A stretch of DNA of 64,000 nt. Source: an uncultured Pseudokineococcus sp. (GTDB taxonomy: Bacteria; Actinomycetota; Actinomycetes; Actinomycetales; Quadrisphaeraceae). Position 1 is the first letter of the stretch; every line of letters begins with the position of its first letter. The position numbers and the translations under genes were made by a program. Under the pieces are notes generated by a model. The model was not told where the DNA came from. It saw only the letters and a list, made by a program, of their open reading frames with translations, and did no database searches. Positions 19,083-27,335 of the stretch are shown in pieces. The stretch spans positions 62,001-126,000 of the forward strand of contig NZ_CANMPM010000006.1 in assembly GCF_947499845.1 (NCBI RefSeq), given 5' to 3'.

Positions 19083-19088
19083 ACGGTA
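19083..19088 (-). promoter_or_regulatory. -10 element TACCGT of DnaQ/UvrC fusion gene (leaderless)
   Basis: TACCGT on the minus strand ends 7 bases before ATG 19075. The gap is too short for a ribosome-binding site, so a leaderless transcript is likely. Confidence 0.55.
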
Positions 19089-19111
19089 GGGGCGCCCCCC
19101 GACAGCGCCCC

Positions 19112-19147
19112 CGGCAGCACGCCCGGCAGCGCGCCCGGCAGCGCGCC
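19112..19147. repeat. Three 12-bp repeats (CGGCAGCRCGCC)
   Basis: Units at 19112-19123, 19124-19135 and 19136-19147 lie in the divergent gap between the exonuclease gene and the small Cys-motif gene, just upstream of the exonuclease -10 element. Confidence 0.75.
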
Positions 19148-19276
19148 CGGCCACCCCCCGGGGCAGTCCTCCGAGCGCCCGGGGGGCGTCGTGCGGGGCG
19201 GTCGAGGGGGCCGTCGCCCGGATGGTGCCGGGGTGTCGTCGGAGGTGTCGTCGGAGGCGTTGTCGGGGGGCGCCCC

Positions 19277-19282
19277 TAGCGT
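19277..19282 (+). promoter_or_regulatory. Possible -10 element TAGCGT for the 92-residue protein gene
   Basis: TAGCGT gives a leader of about 47 bases containing GAGGGAGGGG, a good ribosome-binding site before ATG 19336. Confidence 0.45.
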
Positions 19283-19335
19283 CCGGCGCGCCGGTCGGGG
19301 AGCTCCTCGGCCGCTGCCTGAGGGAGGGGTCACCG

Positions 19336-19614
19336 ATGATCGTCGACTGCGACGGCTGCGCCGCCCGCGGCCCGGCCTGCTCGGACTGCGTGGTGGGCGT
19401 GCTGCTCGGCGTGCCGCGGGTCCGGGAGGGGGTCGCGCCCGCCGGGCGCGGTCCTGACGCGCCGGGCCCGGTGGGCGAGCTCGACGACGCCGAGCGCGCC
19501 GCGCTGGGCGTCCTCGCCTCGTCCGGGCTCGTCCCACCGCTGCGCCTGGTGCCCGTGGGGCCGCCGGGGCCCGCCTACGATGCCCGCCGTGGCGGAGCGA
19601 CCCGGGCCGGCTGA
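19336..19614 (+). CDS. Small conserved actinobacterial protein with CxxC motifs
   Basis: A 92-residue protein starting MIVDCDGCAARGPACSDCVV, which holds C5, C8, C15 and C18. The spacing CxxC-x6-CxxC could bind zinc. A conserved-looking helix DDAERAALGVLASSGLVPPL follows. From memory, short proteins of this form are found across actinomycetes near cell-envelope genes; I know of no assigned function. It has a strong ribosome-binding site (GAGGGAGGGG). Its 3' end overlaps the start of the metallopeptidase gene, suggesting co-expression. Confidence 0.8.
   Translation: MIVDCDGCAARGPACSDCVVGVLLGVPRVREGVAPAGRGPDAPGPVGELDDAERAALGVLASSGLVPPLRLVPVGPPGPAYDARRGGATRAG
19576..19581 (+). promoter_or_regulatory. 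-10 element TACGAT before the metallopeptidase lipoprotein gene (leaderless)
   Basis: TACGAT followed by 7 bases and GTG 19589. It lies inside the 3' end of the preceding gene and favours GTG 19589 over the ATG at 19580, which it contains. Confidence 0.5.
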
Positions 19615-21157
19615 GGCCCTCGCCCCGCGGGCGGTGCTCCTCGGCCGGCGCGTCCCGACGGGGCGCGACGAGGACGGCCGGCGCCGCCCGGGGCCGGGGA
19701 GGTCGCGGACGGGGAGGTCGCGGGCGGGGAGGGCCGGTGCCGCCGCGGCCGCCGCCGCCCTGCTCCTCGCCGGCTGCCACGGCCCGGCGGCCGAGCGACC
19801 CATCGCCGGTGCGGGGTCGTCCGCGGCGTCGTCCGTGGGGGCGCCCGCGGAGGCGGCGCCGGCGGACGAGCGCAGCACCGCCCTGCAGCGCCTGCTCGAC
19901 GCCCGCGCGGCCGCGGTCCTCGCCCACGACGTCGACGGGGTCCTCGCGCTCGTGGACCCGGGTGCCGCGGCCTTCCGCGAGCGGCAGGAGCGCACCGTCC
20001 TCGGTCTGGCCCGGGTGCCGCTGGCGGCCTGGTCCTACGAGGTCGTCGGGGAGGGGCCACGGCTGGCGGAGGACCGCCGGGCCGAGCTGGGCGGGACCGC
20101 CTGGGTGGCCGACGTCCGCCTGCGCTACCGCGTCGAGGGCGTCGACGTCGTCGACCAGCAGCGGCAGCGCTCCTTCACGGTCGTCGAGCGGGGCGGCACC
20201 TGGCTCCTCGCCGACGACGTCGACGGGCCCTCGCGGCCCGACGTCTGGGACCTCGGCGCCGTCGACGTCGTGCGGGGGAGCCGCACCCTCGTGGTCGGCA
20301 CGGCCCCGCGACCGGTCCTCGAGCAGCAGGCCGCGCTCGGGGACGCCGCCGCGGAGCGCGTCGACGCCGTCTGGGGCACGGCGTGGCCCCGCACGACCGT
20401 CGTCGTCGTGCCGGACGACGCCGACCAGCTCGTGCGCCTGCTCGGGCGCGAGGACGCCGCCGGGCTCGACCAGGTGGCGGCGCTCACGACGGGCGCCGAC
20501 CGCTCCTCCGGCGCGCCGGGGGCGGCCGGCGCCGTGGACCGGGTGATCGTCAACCCCGCGGCGCTCGACGTCCTGGGCGAGCTCGGCCGCGAGGTCGTGC
20601 TGACGCACGAGACCACCCACGTCGCCGTCCGCGCCGGCGCCGCGGCCGACCCGCCGCCGTGGCTCTCCGAGGGCTTCGCCGAGCTCGTGGCCTACGAGGG
20701 CGCCGGCCTGGGGCCCGACGTGGCGGCGGCCGACCTGCTCTCCGAGGTGCGGGCCGGGCGCGGACCGGCGGCGCCGCCGTCCGCCGCGGACTTCGACCCC
20801 GCGGTCGGGGCGGTGGCGCCGGCCTACTCCGCCGCCTGGCTCGCCGTCCGCACGGTCGACCGGCGCCACGGGCGCGCGGCCCTGCTCGAGCTGATGCGCG
20901 CCGCGAGCGGTCGCGCCGCGGGCGCGGGCGCGGGGGACCAGACAGCGGGGGACCAAGGCGCGGGGGACCAGAGCGCGGAGGAGGGGACCGCGGAGGGCGA
21001 GGGGCTGCGGGTCGCCCCTCTGCCCCTCGCCGAGGCCGTCCCCCGGGTCCTCGGCGTCGACCTCGACGTCCTCACGGCCCAGTGGCGCGAGGACCTGGCC
21101 GCCCTCGCCGGCGTCGACGCGCCCGAGGTCCCGGCGACGTCCGGGGACGGTGGCTGA
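19589..21157 (+). CDS. Peptidase MA-like metallopeptidase lipoprotein
   Basis: About 522 residues. After about 45 arginine-rich residues, a hydrophobic stretch ends in a lipobox (LLLAGC), so the protein should be a lipoprotein on the outer face of the membrane, although the basic n-region is unusually long. The zinc site is HETTH in LTHETTHVAV, with the downstream glutamate in WLSEGFAELVAY, the gluzincin pattern. The first half is an NTF2-like region found in similar actinobacterial proteins. The substrate is unknown; the neighbour pimB suggests an envelope role. A GDQ-rich insert near residues 448-462 comes from a 15-bp DNA repeat. The stop overlaps pimB by 8 bases. Confidence 0.85.
   Translation: MAERPGPAEALAPRAVLLGRRVPTGRDEDGRRRPGPGRSRTGRSRAGRAGAAAAAAALLLAGCHGPAAERPIAGAGSSAASSVGAPAEAAPADERSTALQRLLDARAAAVLAHDVDGVLALVDPGAAAFRERQERTVLGLARVPLAAWSYEVVGEGPRLAEDRRAELGGTAWVADVRLRYRVEGVDVVDQQRQRSFTVVERGGTWLLADDVDGPSRPDVWDLGAVDVVRGSRTLVVGTAPRPVLEQQAALGDAAAERVDAVWGTAWPRTTVVVVPDDADQLVRLLGREDAAGLDQVAALTTGADRSSGAPGAAGAVDRVIVNPAALDVLGELGREVVLTHETTHVAVRAGAAADPPPWLSEGFAELVAYEGAGLGPDVAAADLLSEVRAGRGPAAPPSAADFDPAVGAVAPAYSAAWLAVRTVDRRHGRAALLELMRAASGRAAGAGAGDQTAGDQGAGDQSAEEGTAEGEGLRVAPLPLAEAVPRVLGVDLDVLTAQWREDLAALAGVDAPEVPATSGDGG
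20930..20974 (+). repeat. Three 15-bp in-frame repeats in the metallopeptidase gene
   Basis: GCGGGGGACCAGACA at 20930-20944 and two variants at 20945-20959 and 20960-20974. They encode successive AGDQx pentapeptides in a non-catalytic loop. Confidence 0.85.
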
Positions 21158-22400
21158 GGTGGCGGGCCGGACCCTCGTCGTGACGAACGACTTCCCGCCC
21201 CGCACGGGCGGCATCGAGTCCTTCGTCCTCGCGGTGGCCTCGCGGCTGCCCCCCGGCGAGGTGGTCGTCCACACCGCCCGCCAGCCCGGGGACCGCGAGC
21301 ACGACGCCGGCCTCGCCTTCCCCGTCGTCCGCGACCCCGCGCGGCTGCTCGTGCCGACGCCGGCGGTCGTGGCCCGGGTGGCCCGGACGGCCCGGGAGCA
21401 CGGCTGCGACCGCGTGTGGTTCGGGGCGGCGGCGCCGCTGGCGCTCATGGCCCCGGCGCTGCGCCGCGCGGGGGTGCGCCGCGTCGTGGCGACGACGCAC
21501 GGCCACGAGACCTGGTGGGCCAGCCTGCCCGTGGCCCGGACCGCCCTGCGGGCGGTCGGGGACAGGGTCGACGTGCTCACGGCCCTGGGCCCGTGGTGCG
21601 CGGCCCGGGTGGCGCGGCCCCTGTCCGCGCGCGGCCGGTCGCGCCTGCAGCGGCTGGTGCCGGGCGTGGACGCCGAGGTCTTCCGCCCCGGCGCCGGGGG
21701 CGGTCGGGTGCGCCGCGAGCTCGGGCTCGAGGGGCGGCCGGTCGTCGTCTGCGTGTCCCGCATGGTGGCGCGCAAGGGGCAGGACGTGCTCGTCCGGGCC
21801 CTGCCCGCCGTGCTCGCCCGGGAGCCGGACGCCGTCCTCCTGCTCGTCGGCGACGGGCCGGGACGACGCCGCGTCGAGCGCCTCGTGCGCCGCCTGAGCG
21901 TGTGCTCCTCCGTCGTCCTCGCCGGCCGCGTGCCGTGGGCGCGGACCGCCGAGCACTACGCCGCGGGGGACGTCTTCGCCGTCCCCACCCGCACCCGCCT
22001 GCTCGGTCTCGAGCCGGAGGCGCTCGGCATCTGCTACCTCGAGGCGGCCGCCAGCGGGCTGCCCGTGGTGGTGGGCGACTCCGGCGGCGCCCCCGACGCG
22101 GTCCTGCCCGGCCGGACCGGCGTCGTCGTGGACGGGCGCGACGGCGCGGCCGTGGCGGACGCCCTCGTGGGGCTCCTGCGCGACCCGGCGCGCGCCCGCG
22201 CCTGGGGCGCCGAGGGGCGGCGGTGGGTGTCCGCCGCCTGGTCGTGGGAGGGCCAGGTGGAGCGGCTGCGCGTGCTGCTCGACCCGTCGGTCCCCGTCCC
22301 CGACGGGCCCGACCCGGCGCTGCGCCTGCCCCCGGCCGGGCGGGGAGGGCGGACGCGGTCGCGCCGGTGGGCTCGGCGGGCGCGGGGTCAGGACGCGTAG
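21150..22400 (+). CDS. pimB: GT4 glycosyltransferase, PimB-like phosphatidylinositol mannoside mannosyltransferase
   Basis: A 416-residue GT-B enzyme. VTNDFPPRTGGIESFV at the N-terminus, the GHETWW acceptor-site segment and the C-terminal EALGICYLEAAASGLPVVVG motif (nucleotide-sugar E-x7-E type) match mycobacterial PimB, which adds the second mannose to phosphatidylinositol mannoside using GDP-mannose at the cytoplasmic membrane face. Other GT4 donors cannot be excluded. GTG 21150 overlaps the metallopeptidase stop by 8 bases; GTG 21159 is an alternative. The arginine-rich C-terminus overlaps the 3' end of fadD tail-to-tail by 13 bases. Confidence 0.82.
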   Translation: MAEVAGRTLVVTNDFPPRTGGIESFVLAVASRLPPGEVVVHTARQPGDREHDAGLAFPVVRDPARLLVPTPAVVARVARTAREHGCDRVWFGAAAPLALMAPALRRAGVRRVVATTHGHETWWASLPVARTALRAVGDRVDVLTALGPWCAARVARPLSARGRSRLQRLVPGVDAEVFRPGAGGGRVRRELGLEGRPVVVCVSRMVARKGQDVLVRALPAVLAREPDAVLLLVGDGPGRRRVERLVRRLSVCSSVVLAGRVPWARTAEHYAAGDVFAVPTRTRLLGLEPEALGICYLEAAASGLPVVVGDSGGAPDAVLPGRTGVVVDGRDGAAVADALVGLLRDPARARAWGAEGRRWVSAAWSWEGQVERLRVLLDPSVPVPDGPDPALRLPPAGRGGRTRSRRWARRARGQDA

Positions 22401-24181
22401 ATCTCCTCCACGCGGTCGGCGTGGTCGCGCAGCACGGCGGCGCGCTTGAGCTTGAGCGAGGGCGTGAGGTGGCCGCTCTCCTCCGTGAGGTCGGCCGGCA
22501 GCACCGCGAAGCGGCGGATGGACTCCGCGCGGGAGACGGCCTCGTTCGCGCTGTCGACGGCGCGCTGCAGCTCGGCGCGCACCTCCGGCATCGCGGCCGC
22601 CTCGGCCGGCGTCGTCCCCTCCGGCAGGCCGTGGTTGCGCAGCCACAGCGGCAGCATGTCGGGGTCGAGGGTCAGCAGGGCCCCGACGAAGGGGCGCCCG
22701 TCGCCGACGACCATGCACTGCCCCACGAGGGGCGCGGCGCGCAGCCGGTCCTCGAGCACGGCCGGCGCGACGTTCTTGCCCGCGGCGGTGACGATGATCT
22801 CCTTCGACCGGCCGGTGATGCGCAGGTACCCGTCGTCGTCGAGGTGCCCCAGGTCCCCCGTGCGGAACCAGCCGTCGACGAAGGCCGCCCGCGTGGCCTC
22901 CTCGTCGCGCCAGTAGCCGCTCGTGATGTGGGGCCCCTTGAGCTGGACCTCGCCGTCGTCCCCGACCCGCACGGACGTCCCGGGCAGCGGGCGCCCGACC
23001 GTGCCGATGCGGAGCTCGTCGGGCACGCCGACCGCGGTGGGGGCGGTGGACTCCGTGAGGCCGTAGCCCTCGAGCACCGTGACGCCGACGCCGCGGAAGA
23101 AGTGGCCGAGCCGCTCGCCGAGCGGCGCGCCCCCCGAGACGGCGAAGTCGAGCCGGCCGCCCATGGCCGCCCGGACGCGCCCGTACACGAGGCGGTCGAA
23201 GAGGGCGTGCTGCAGGCGCAGGCCCAGCCCCGGGCCGCCCGCGTCCTGGGCCCGGCTCCAGCGCTCGGCGACGCCGGCGGCCCGGCGGAAGAGGTCCCCG
23301 CGCCCGGCGGCGTCGGCCTTCGCCTCCGCCCCGTTGTAGATCTTCTCGAACACGCGCGGCACCGAGAGCACGAAGGTCGGCCGGAAGGAGGCCAGGTCGT
23401 CGGCCAGGTGCTTGGGGTCGGACGTGTGCCCGAGCGGTGTCCGCGACACGACGGCGAGGACCTGGATGTAGCGGGCCAGCACGTGCGCGAGGGGGAGGAA
23501 GAGCAGGGTCGAGGCGTCCTCGCGCCGCACGAGGTCGCGCAGCAGGGCGGCGCCGTTCTCGGCCAGCACGAGGAAGTTGCCGTGGCTGAGGACGCAGCCG
23601 CGCGGGCGCCCGGTCGTCCCCGACGTGTAGATCAGCGTGGCGGGGGAGTCGCACGTGAGGGCGGCGCGGCGGCGGTCGAGCTCCGCCGGGTCGAGGTCGC
23701 GGCCCAGCCGCCGCAGCTCGTCGAGACCGCCGTCCTCGACGGCCCAGGTCGGCCCGTCGTCGCCCTCCGGCCGGGCGCGCTGGACGAGGCCGGCGTGGAC
23801 CGCCGTCTCCACGACGACGCACCGCGCGCCGGAGTCCTCGAGCACCCAGGCCACCTGGTCGCGCGAGGAGGTCTCGTACACGGGGACGGTCACGGCGCCC
23901 GCGGTCCAGATCGCGAAGTCGACGAGGGTCCACTCGTAGCGCGTGCGCGACAGCAGGCCGACGCGGTCGCCGGGCTCGACGCCGGCGGCGACGAGGCCGC
24001 GGGCCACCGCCTCGACGTCGGCCAGGAAGGCGGCCGCGGTGACGTCTGTCCAGCCGCCGGACCCGTCGGGCCGGCGGAAGGACACGGCCTCGGGCACCTC
24101 GCGCGCGGCGTCCACGACGAGCTGCGCCAGGCTCCTGTCGTGGTCGACCTCGACGAGCGGGGGTCGGCTGGACTCGCGCAC
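22388..24181 (-). CDS. Long-chain acyl-CoA synthetase (FadD15-like)
   Basis: A 597-residue AMP-forming ligase. The P-loop motif LIYTSGTTGRPRGCVLSH, the adenylate-binding EGYGLTES and the GWFRTGDLGHLDDDGYLRITGRSKEIIV hinge region are all present, and K in the final LKLKRA motif is in place. The family activates fatty acids with ATP and CoA for lipid synthesis or degradation. GTG 24181 gives a FadD15-like N-terminus and length; the frame upstream is Pro/Arg/Gly-rich. A TACGCT hexamer about 80 bases upstream may be its promoter. It is divergent from the glucokinase operon. Confidence 0.92.
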   Translation of the reverse strand: MRESSRPPLVEVDHDRSLAQLVVDAAREVPEAVSFRRPDGSGGWTDVTAAAFLADVEAVARGLVAAGVEPGDRVGLLSRTRYEWTLVDFAIWTAGAVTVPVYETSSRDQVAWVLEDSGARCVVVETAVHAGLVQRARPEGDDGPTWAVEDGGLDELRRLGRDLDPAELDRRRAALTCDSPATLIYTSGTTGRPRGCVLSHGNFLVLAENGAALLRDLVRREDASTLLFLPLAHVLARYIQVLAVVSRTPLGHTSDPKHLADDLASFRPTFVLSVPRVFEKIYNGAEAKADAAGRGDLFRRAAGVAERWSRAQDAGGPGLGLRLQHALFDRLVYGRVRAAMGGRLDFAVSGGAPLGERLGHFFRGVGVTVLEGYGLTESTAPTAVGVPDELRIGTVGRPLPGTSVRVGDDGEVQLKGPHITSGYWRDEEATRAAFVDGWFRTGDLGHLDDDGYLRITGRSKEIIVTAAGKNVAPAVLEDRLRAAPLVGQCMVVGDGRPFVGALLTLDPDMLPLWLRNHGLPEGTTPAEAAAMPEVRAELQRAVDSANEAVSRAESIRRFAVLPADLTEESGHLTPSLKLKRAAVLRDHADRVEEIYAS

Positions 24182-24261
24182 GGACGGCTCCTCGACGCTC
24201 GGGGCCCGGGCCTCGGGCCCGGCGACGCCGGTCCCGGCGCCGCCTCGGGCCGGTGGCCCCC

Positions 24262-24267
24262 AGCGTA
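24262..24267 (-). promoter_or_regulatory. Possible -10 element TACGCT of fadD
   Basis: TACGCT on the minus strand, about 80 bases before GTG 24181, in the 245-base divergent gap with the ROK operon. Confidence 0.4.
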
Positions 24268-24339
24268 GGGCCCTGCGAGGGTGGCGGCCTCGCCCGACCG
24301 GGTGCTCCGGCGCCCGCCGGGCCGCCGCCCGCGGGCCGC

Positions 24340-24345
24340 TAGCCT
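24340..24345 (+). promoter_or_regulatory. Possible -10 element TAGCCT of ROK operon
   Basis: TAGCCT about 80 bases before ATG 24427. The leader ends with GGGAGACCC before the start codon. Confidence 0.4.
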
Positions 24346-24426
24346 CCCCGGGCGGCACCGACCCCGTCCGGGCACCGGTGCGCCCCGCAGCCGGGGCCGG
24401 CCGCTCACCTGCCAGACGGGAGACCC

Positions 24427-25368
24427 ATGAGCACGATCGGCGTGGACATCGGCGGCACGAAGATCGCCGCGGGCGTCGTGGACGAGAGCGGCGCCGTCCT
24501 CGCGAGGACGCGCCGGACGACGCCGGCCACGGACCCGGAGGCCATCGAGGACGCCGTCGCGGACGCCGTCGCGGAGCTGCGCGCCGAGCACGACGTCACC
24601 GGAGTCGGCGTCGCGGCCGCCGGCTACATCGACGCGTCGCGCTCGACCGTGGTCTTCGCGCCCAACCTGGCCTGGCGGCACGAGCCGCTGCGCGAGGAGG
24701 TCGAGAAGCGCGTCGACCTGCCGGTGGTGGTGGAGAACGACGCCAACGCCGCCGCGTGGGGCGAGTTCGTCCACGGCGGGGGCCGCAGCGCCCGCGACAT
24801 GGTGCTGCTCACCGTGGGCACGGGCCTCGGCGGCGGGATCGTGCTCGACGGTGAGCTCGTGCGCGGCACCGGCGGCATGGCCGCCGAGGTCGGGCACCTG
24901 CGCGTCGTCCCCGACGGCCAGCAGTGCGGGTGCGGGCGGACGGGCTGCTGGGAGCAGTACGGCTCCGGGCAGGCGCTCGTGCGGTGGGCCCGCTCGCTGG
25001 CCGCCACCGACCCGGCCCGGGCGGCCCGGCTGCTCGAGCTCGCGGGGGGCGACCCGGCCGAGGTCACCGGGCCGCACGTCACCGCGGCGGCCGAGGAGGG
25101 CGACGAGGCCTCCGTCGAGCTCGTGGCCACCCTGGGCCGCTGGCTCGGCGAGGGCGCGGCCAGCCTCGCCGCCGTGCTGGACCCCGGCACGATCCTCGTC
25201 GGCGGGGGCGTCAGCTCGGCGGGGGCGCTGCTGCTGGACCCCATGCGCCGCGCCTTCGCGGGCGCCCTCACGGCGTCCCAGCACCGCGACCTGCCCCGCA
25301 TCGACCGGGCGGAGCTCGGCAACGACGCGGGGATGGTCGGCGTCGCGCACCTCGCCGACCGCTCGTGA
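24427..25368 (+). CDS. ROK family glucokinase (first of a tandem pair)
   Basis: A 313-residue ROK kinase. The ATP-binding VDIGGTKIAAGVVD motif opens the protein, the catalytic aspartate is in ENDANAAAWGEF, and the structural zinc site of ROK proteins is present as CGCGRTGCWEQYGSG after EVGHLRVVPDG. There is no DNA-binding domain, so it is a kinase rather than a repressor; it probably phosphorylates glucose at C6 in the cytoplasm with ATP or polyphosphate. It leads a three-gene operon; its stop overlaps the next ROK gene as GTGA. Confidence 0.92.
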   Translation: MSTIGVDIGGTKIAAGVVDESGAVLARTRRTTPATDPEAIEDAVADAVAELRAEHDVTGVGVAAAGYIDASRSTVVFAPNLAWRHEPLREEVEKRVDLPVVVENDANAAAWGEFVHGGGRSARDMVLLTVGTGLGGGIVLDGELVRGTGGMAAEVGHLRVVPDGQQCGCGRTGCWEQYGSGQALVRWARSLAATDPARAARLLELAGGDPAEVTGPHVTAAAEEGDEASVELVATLGRWLGEGAASLAAVLDPGTILVGGGVSSAGALLLDPMRRAFAGALTASQHRDLPRIDRAELGNDAGMVGVAHLADRS

Positions 25369-26531
25369 GCGCCGGCGCCGGGGACGGCCCGCGCCCGCGC
25401 CGGGGCGAGGCCGTCCCGACGCCGGCGGAGCGCCGGCGCGCGGCGCGGTCCCGCCAGCCCCTCTTCGGGGGGCGCGCCGAGGTCGACGAGGTCCGCCGGC
25501 TGCGCCGGCTCCAGGCGGGCGAGCGCCTCCGCCGCCAGGCGCGGCGCGCCATGATCGGCGACGGCCTGGCGATCGGCATCGACATCGGCGGGACGAAGGT
25601 CGCGGCGGGCGTCGTCGACGCCCAGGGCCGCGTCGTCGCGCGGGCGCGCCGGGACACCCCGACGCGCAGCCCGCAGGCGGTCGAGGACCTCATCGCCGAG
25701 CTCGTGGCCGAGCTGTCGGCCCACCACGACGTCGTGTCCGTCGGCATCGGCGCCGCGGGCTTCGTGGACGCCACCCGGTCGACCGTCGTGTTCTCCCCCC
25801 ACCTCGCGTGGCGGGACGAGCCCCTGCGCGAGGCCGTGGAGATGCGCGTCCGCGCCCGGCTCGGGCGCCGCGTGGGACGCCGGACGCTCGTGGAGAACGA
25901 CGCCAACGCCGCGGCGTGGGCCGAGTACCGCTTCGGCGCGGGGCGCGGCGAGCCGCGGCTCGTCGTCATCACGCTGGGGACGGGCATCGGCGGCGCCGTC
26001 GTCAACGACGGGCGCCTGCAGCGCGGTCGCCACGGCATCGCCGGCGAGTTCGGGCACATGGTGCTGGTGCCGGGCGGGCGGCGCTGCGAGTGCGGGGGCC
26101 GGGGGTGCTGGGAGCAGTACGCGTCCGGCAACTCCATCGGTCGCGACGGCCGCGAGCTCGCGCGCGGCGGGTCGCCCTTCGCGCACGCCCTCCTCGCCGG
26201 GGCGGGCGGCGACCCGGAGGCCGTCCGGGGGCCCGTCGTCACCGCCGCGGCGCTGGCGGGCGACCCGGCCGCGGTCGAGGTCGTCGAGGACACGGGGCGC
26301 TGGCTCGGCACGGGCATCGCCAACCTCGCCGCCGCGCTGGACCCGGGCACCTTCGTCATCGGCGGGGGCGTGAGCGACGCCGGCGAGCTGCTGCTCGGGC
26401 CGGCGCGCGAGGAGTTCCGGCGCACGCTCACCGGCCGCGGCCACCGCCCGGAGGCCCGCATCGTGCGCGCCCGTCTCGGCCCCGACGCGGGGCTGGTCGG
26501 CGCCGCCGACCTGTCGCGGGGCTGGGGATGA
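25365..26531 (+). CDS. ROK family kinase with basic N-terminal extension (second of a tandem pair)
   Basis: A 388-residue ROK kinase closely similar to the preceding gene: GIDIGGTKVAAGVVD, ENDANAAAWAEY and CECGGRGCWEQYASG are intact, so it should be active. It differs by an N-terminal extension of about 62 Arg/Ala/Gly-rich residues (about 12-55 look helical) and a few insertions. GTG 25365 overlaps the upstream stop as GTGA and third positions in the extension are G/C, so I take it as translated; ATG 25551 is the alternative. Glucose is the likeliest substrate, but a different hexose or amino sugar is possible. It overlaps the EEP gene by ATGA. Confidence 0.88.
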   Translation: MSAGAGDGPRPRRGEAVPTPAERRRAARSRQPLFGGRAEVDEVRRLRRLQAGERLRRQARRAMIGDGLAIGIDIGGTKVAAGVVDAQGRVVARARRDTPTRSPQAVEDLIAELVAELSAHHDVVSVGIGAAGFVDATRSTVVFSPHLAWRDEPLREAVEMRVRARLGRRVGRRTLVENDANAAAWAEYRFGAGRGEPRLVVITLGTGIGGAVVNDGRLQRGRHGIAGEFGHMVLVPGGRRCECGGRGCWEQYASGNSIGRDGRELARGGSPFAHALLAGAGGDPEAVRGPVVTAAALAGDPAAVEVVEDTGRWLGTGIANLAAALDPGTFVIGGGVSDAGELLLGPAREEFRRTLTGRGHRPEARIVRARLGPDAGLVGAADLSRGWG

Positions 26532-27256
26532 CGGCGGGGCCGGGGACGACGGGGACGGGCGCCCCGGACGCGCCGGGCGTGCTGCGCGTCCTGACGTGGA
26601 ACGTCCACGGGCTGCGCGCGGGGACCGACGCCGTCGCCGAGGTGCTGCGGGCCGCCGCCTGCGACGCCGTCCTCCTGCAGGAGGGGCCCCGCGGCCCCCG
26701 TGCGGTGCCGCGGTCGGCCGCCCTGGCGCGGCGCAGCGGCCTGCTGGTGGCGGCGGCCGGCCGGCCCGCCGCCGGGAGCCTCGTCCTCGTCGCCGCCCGC
26801 CTGCACGTCCACGCCGCCGCGGTCCTCGCGCTCCCGGTCCGCGGGCTGACCACCCCCGTGCGCGGCAGCGCCTCCGCGCTCGTCAGCGCCGCCGGGGGCC
26901 CGCGCCTGCTGCTCCGGGCGGCCCACCTCGGTCTCGACGAGGGCGAGCGCGCCGACCACGCGGCCCGGCTCGCCGCCGAGGACGGCACCGGCCCCGCGGT
27001 GGTGGGGGCCGACCTCAACGAGCACCCCGGCGGGCCGTCCTGGTCGGCGCTGCTACCCGGCGGCCAGGACGCCTTCGCCGCCGCGGGCACCGGGCCGGGC
27101 GGCACCTTCCCCGCCGCCCGCCGGGCGGGATCCCGCGCCCGCATCGACGCCCTCCTCGTGCGCGGCGCGCGCGTGCGCTCGGCGCAGGTGCTCGACGCGG
27201 CGGGGGCGAGCGACCACGCGCCGCTCGTCGCCGAGCTGGAGGTGCCCGCCGCCTGA
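26528..27256 (+). CDS. Endonuclease/exonuclease/phosphatase (EEP) family protein
   Basis: A 242-residue protein with the EEP fold residues: LTWNVHG (Asn), LLQEGP (Glu), RAAHLGL (His), VVGADLNEHP (Asp and Asn) and the terminal SDHAPL (Asp-His pair). The family cleaves phosphodiesters in DNA, phospholipids or nucleotides. No signal peptide is visible, so it is probably cytoplasmic. It ends the ROK operon and overlaps the second ROK gene as ATGA. The specific substrate is unknown. Confidence 0.85.
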   Translation: MTAGPGTTGTGAPDAPGVLRVLTWNVHGLRAGTDAVAEVLRAAACDAVLLQEGPRGPRAVPRSAALARRSGLLVAAAGRPAAGSLVLVAARLHVHAAAVLALPVRGLTTPVRGSASALVSAAGGPRLLLRAAHLGLDEGERADHAARLAAEDGTGPAVVGADLNEHPGGPSWSALLPGGQDAFAAAGTGPGGTFPAARRAGSRARIDALLVRGARVRSAQVLDAAGASDHAPLVAELEVPAA

Positions 27257-27335
27257 CGGGTCCAGCACCTGACGGGGTGCGGCCCCGACGGTCCCCATCG
27301 CCCGCCGGGGGAGTGGGCACCCGGGGGGAGAGGGG

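Noticed and set aside
25365-25550. Second ROK gene starting only at ATG 25551
   Set aside because: The GTGA coupling at 25365 and strong third-position G/C bias across the extension argue that it is translated, though the shorter form cannot be fully excluded.
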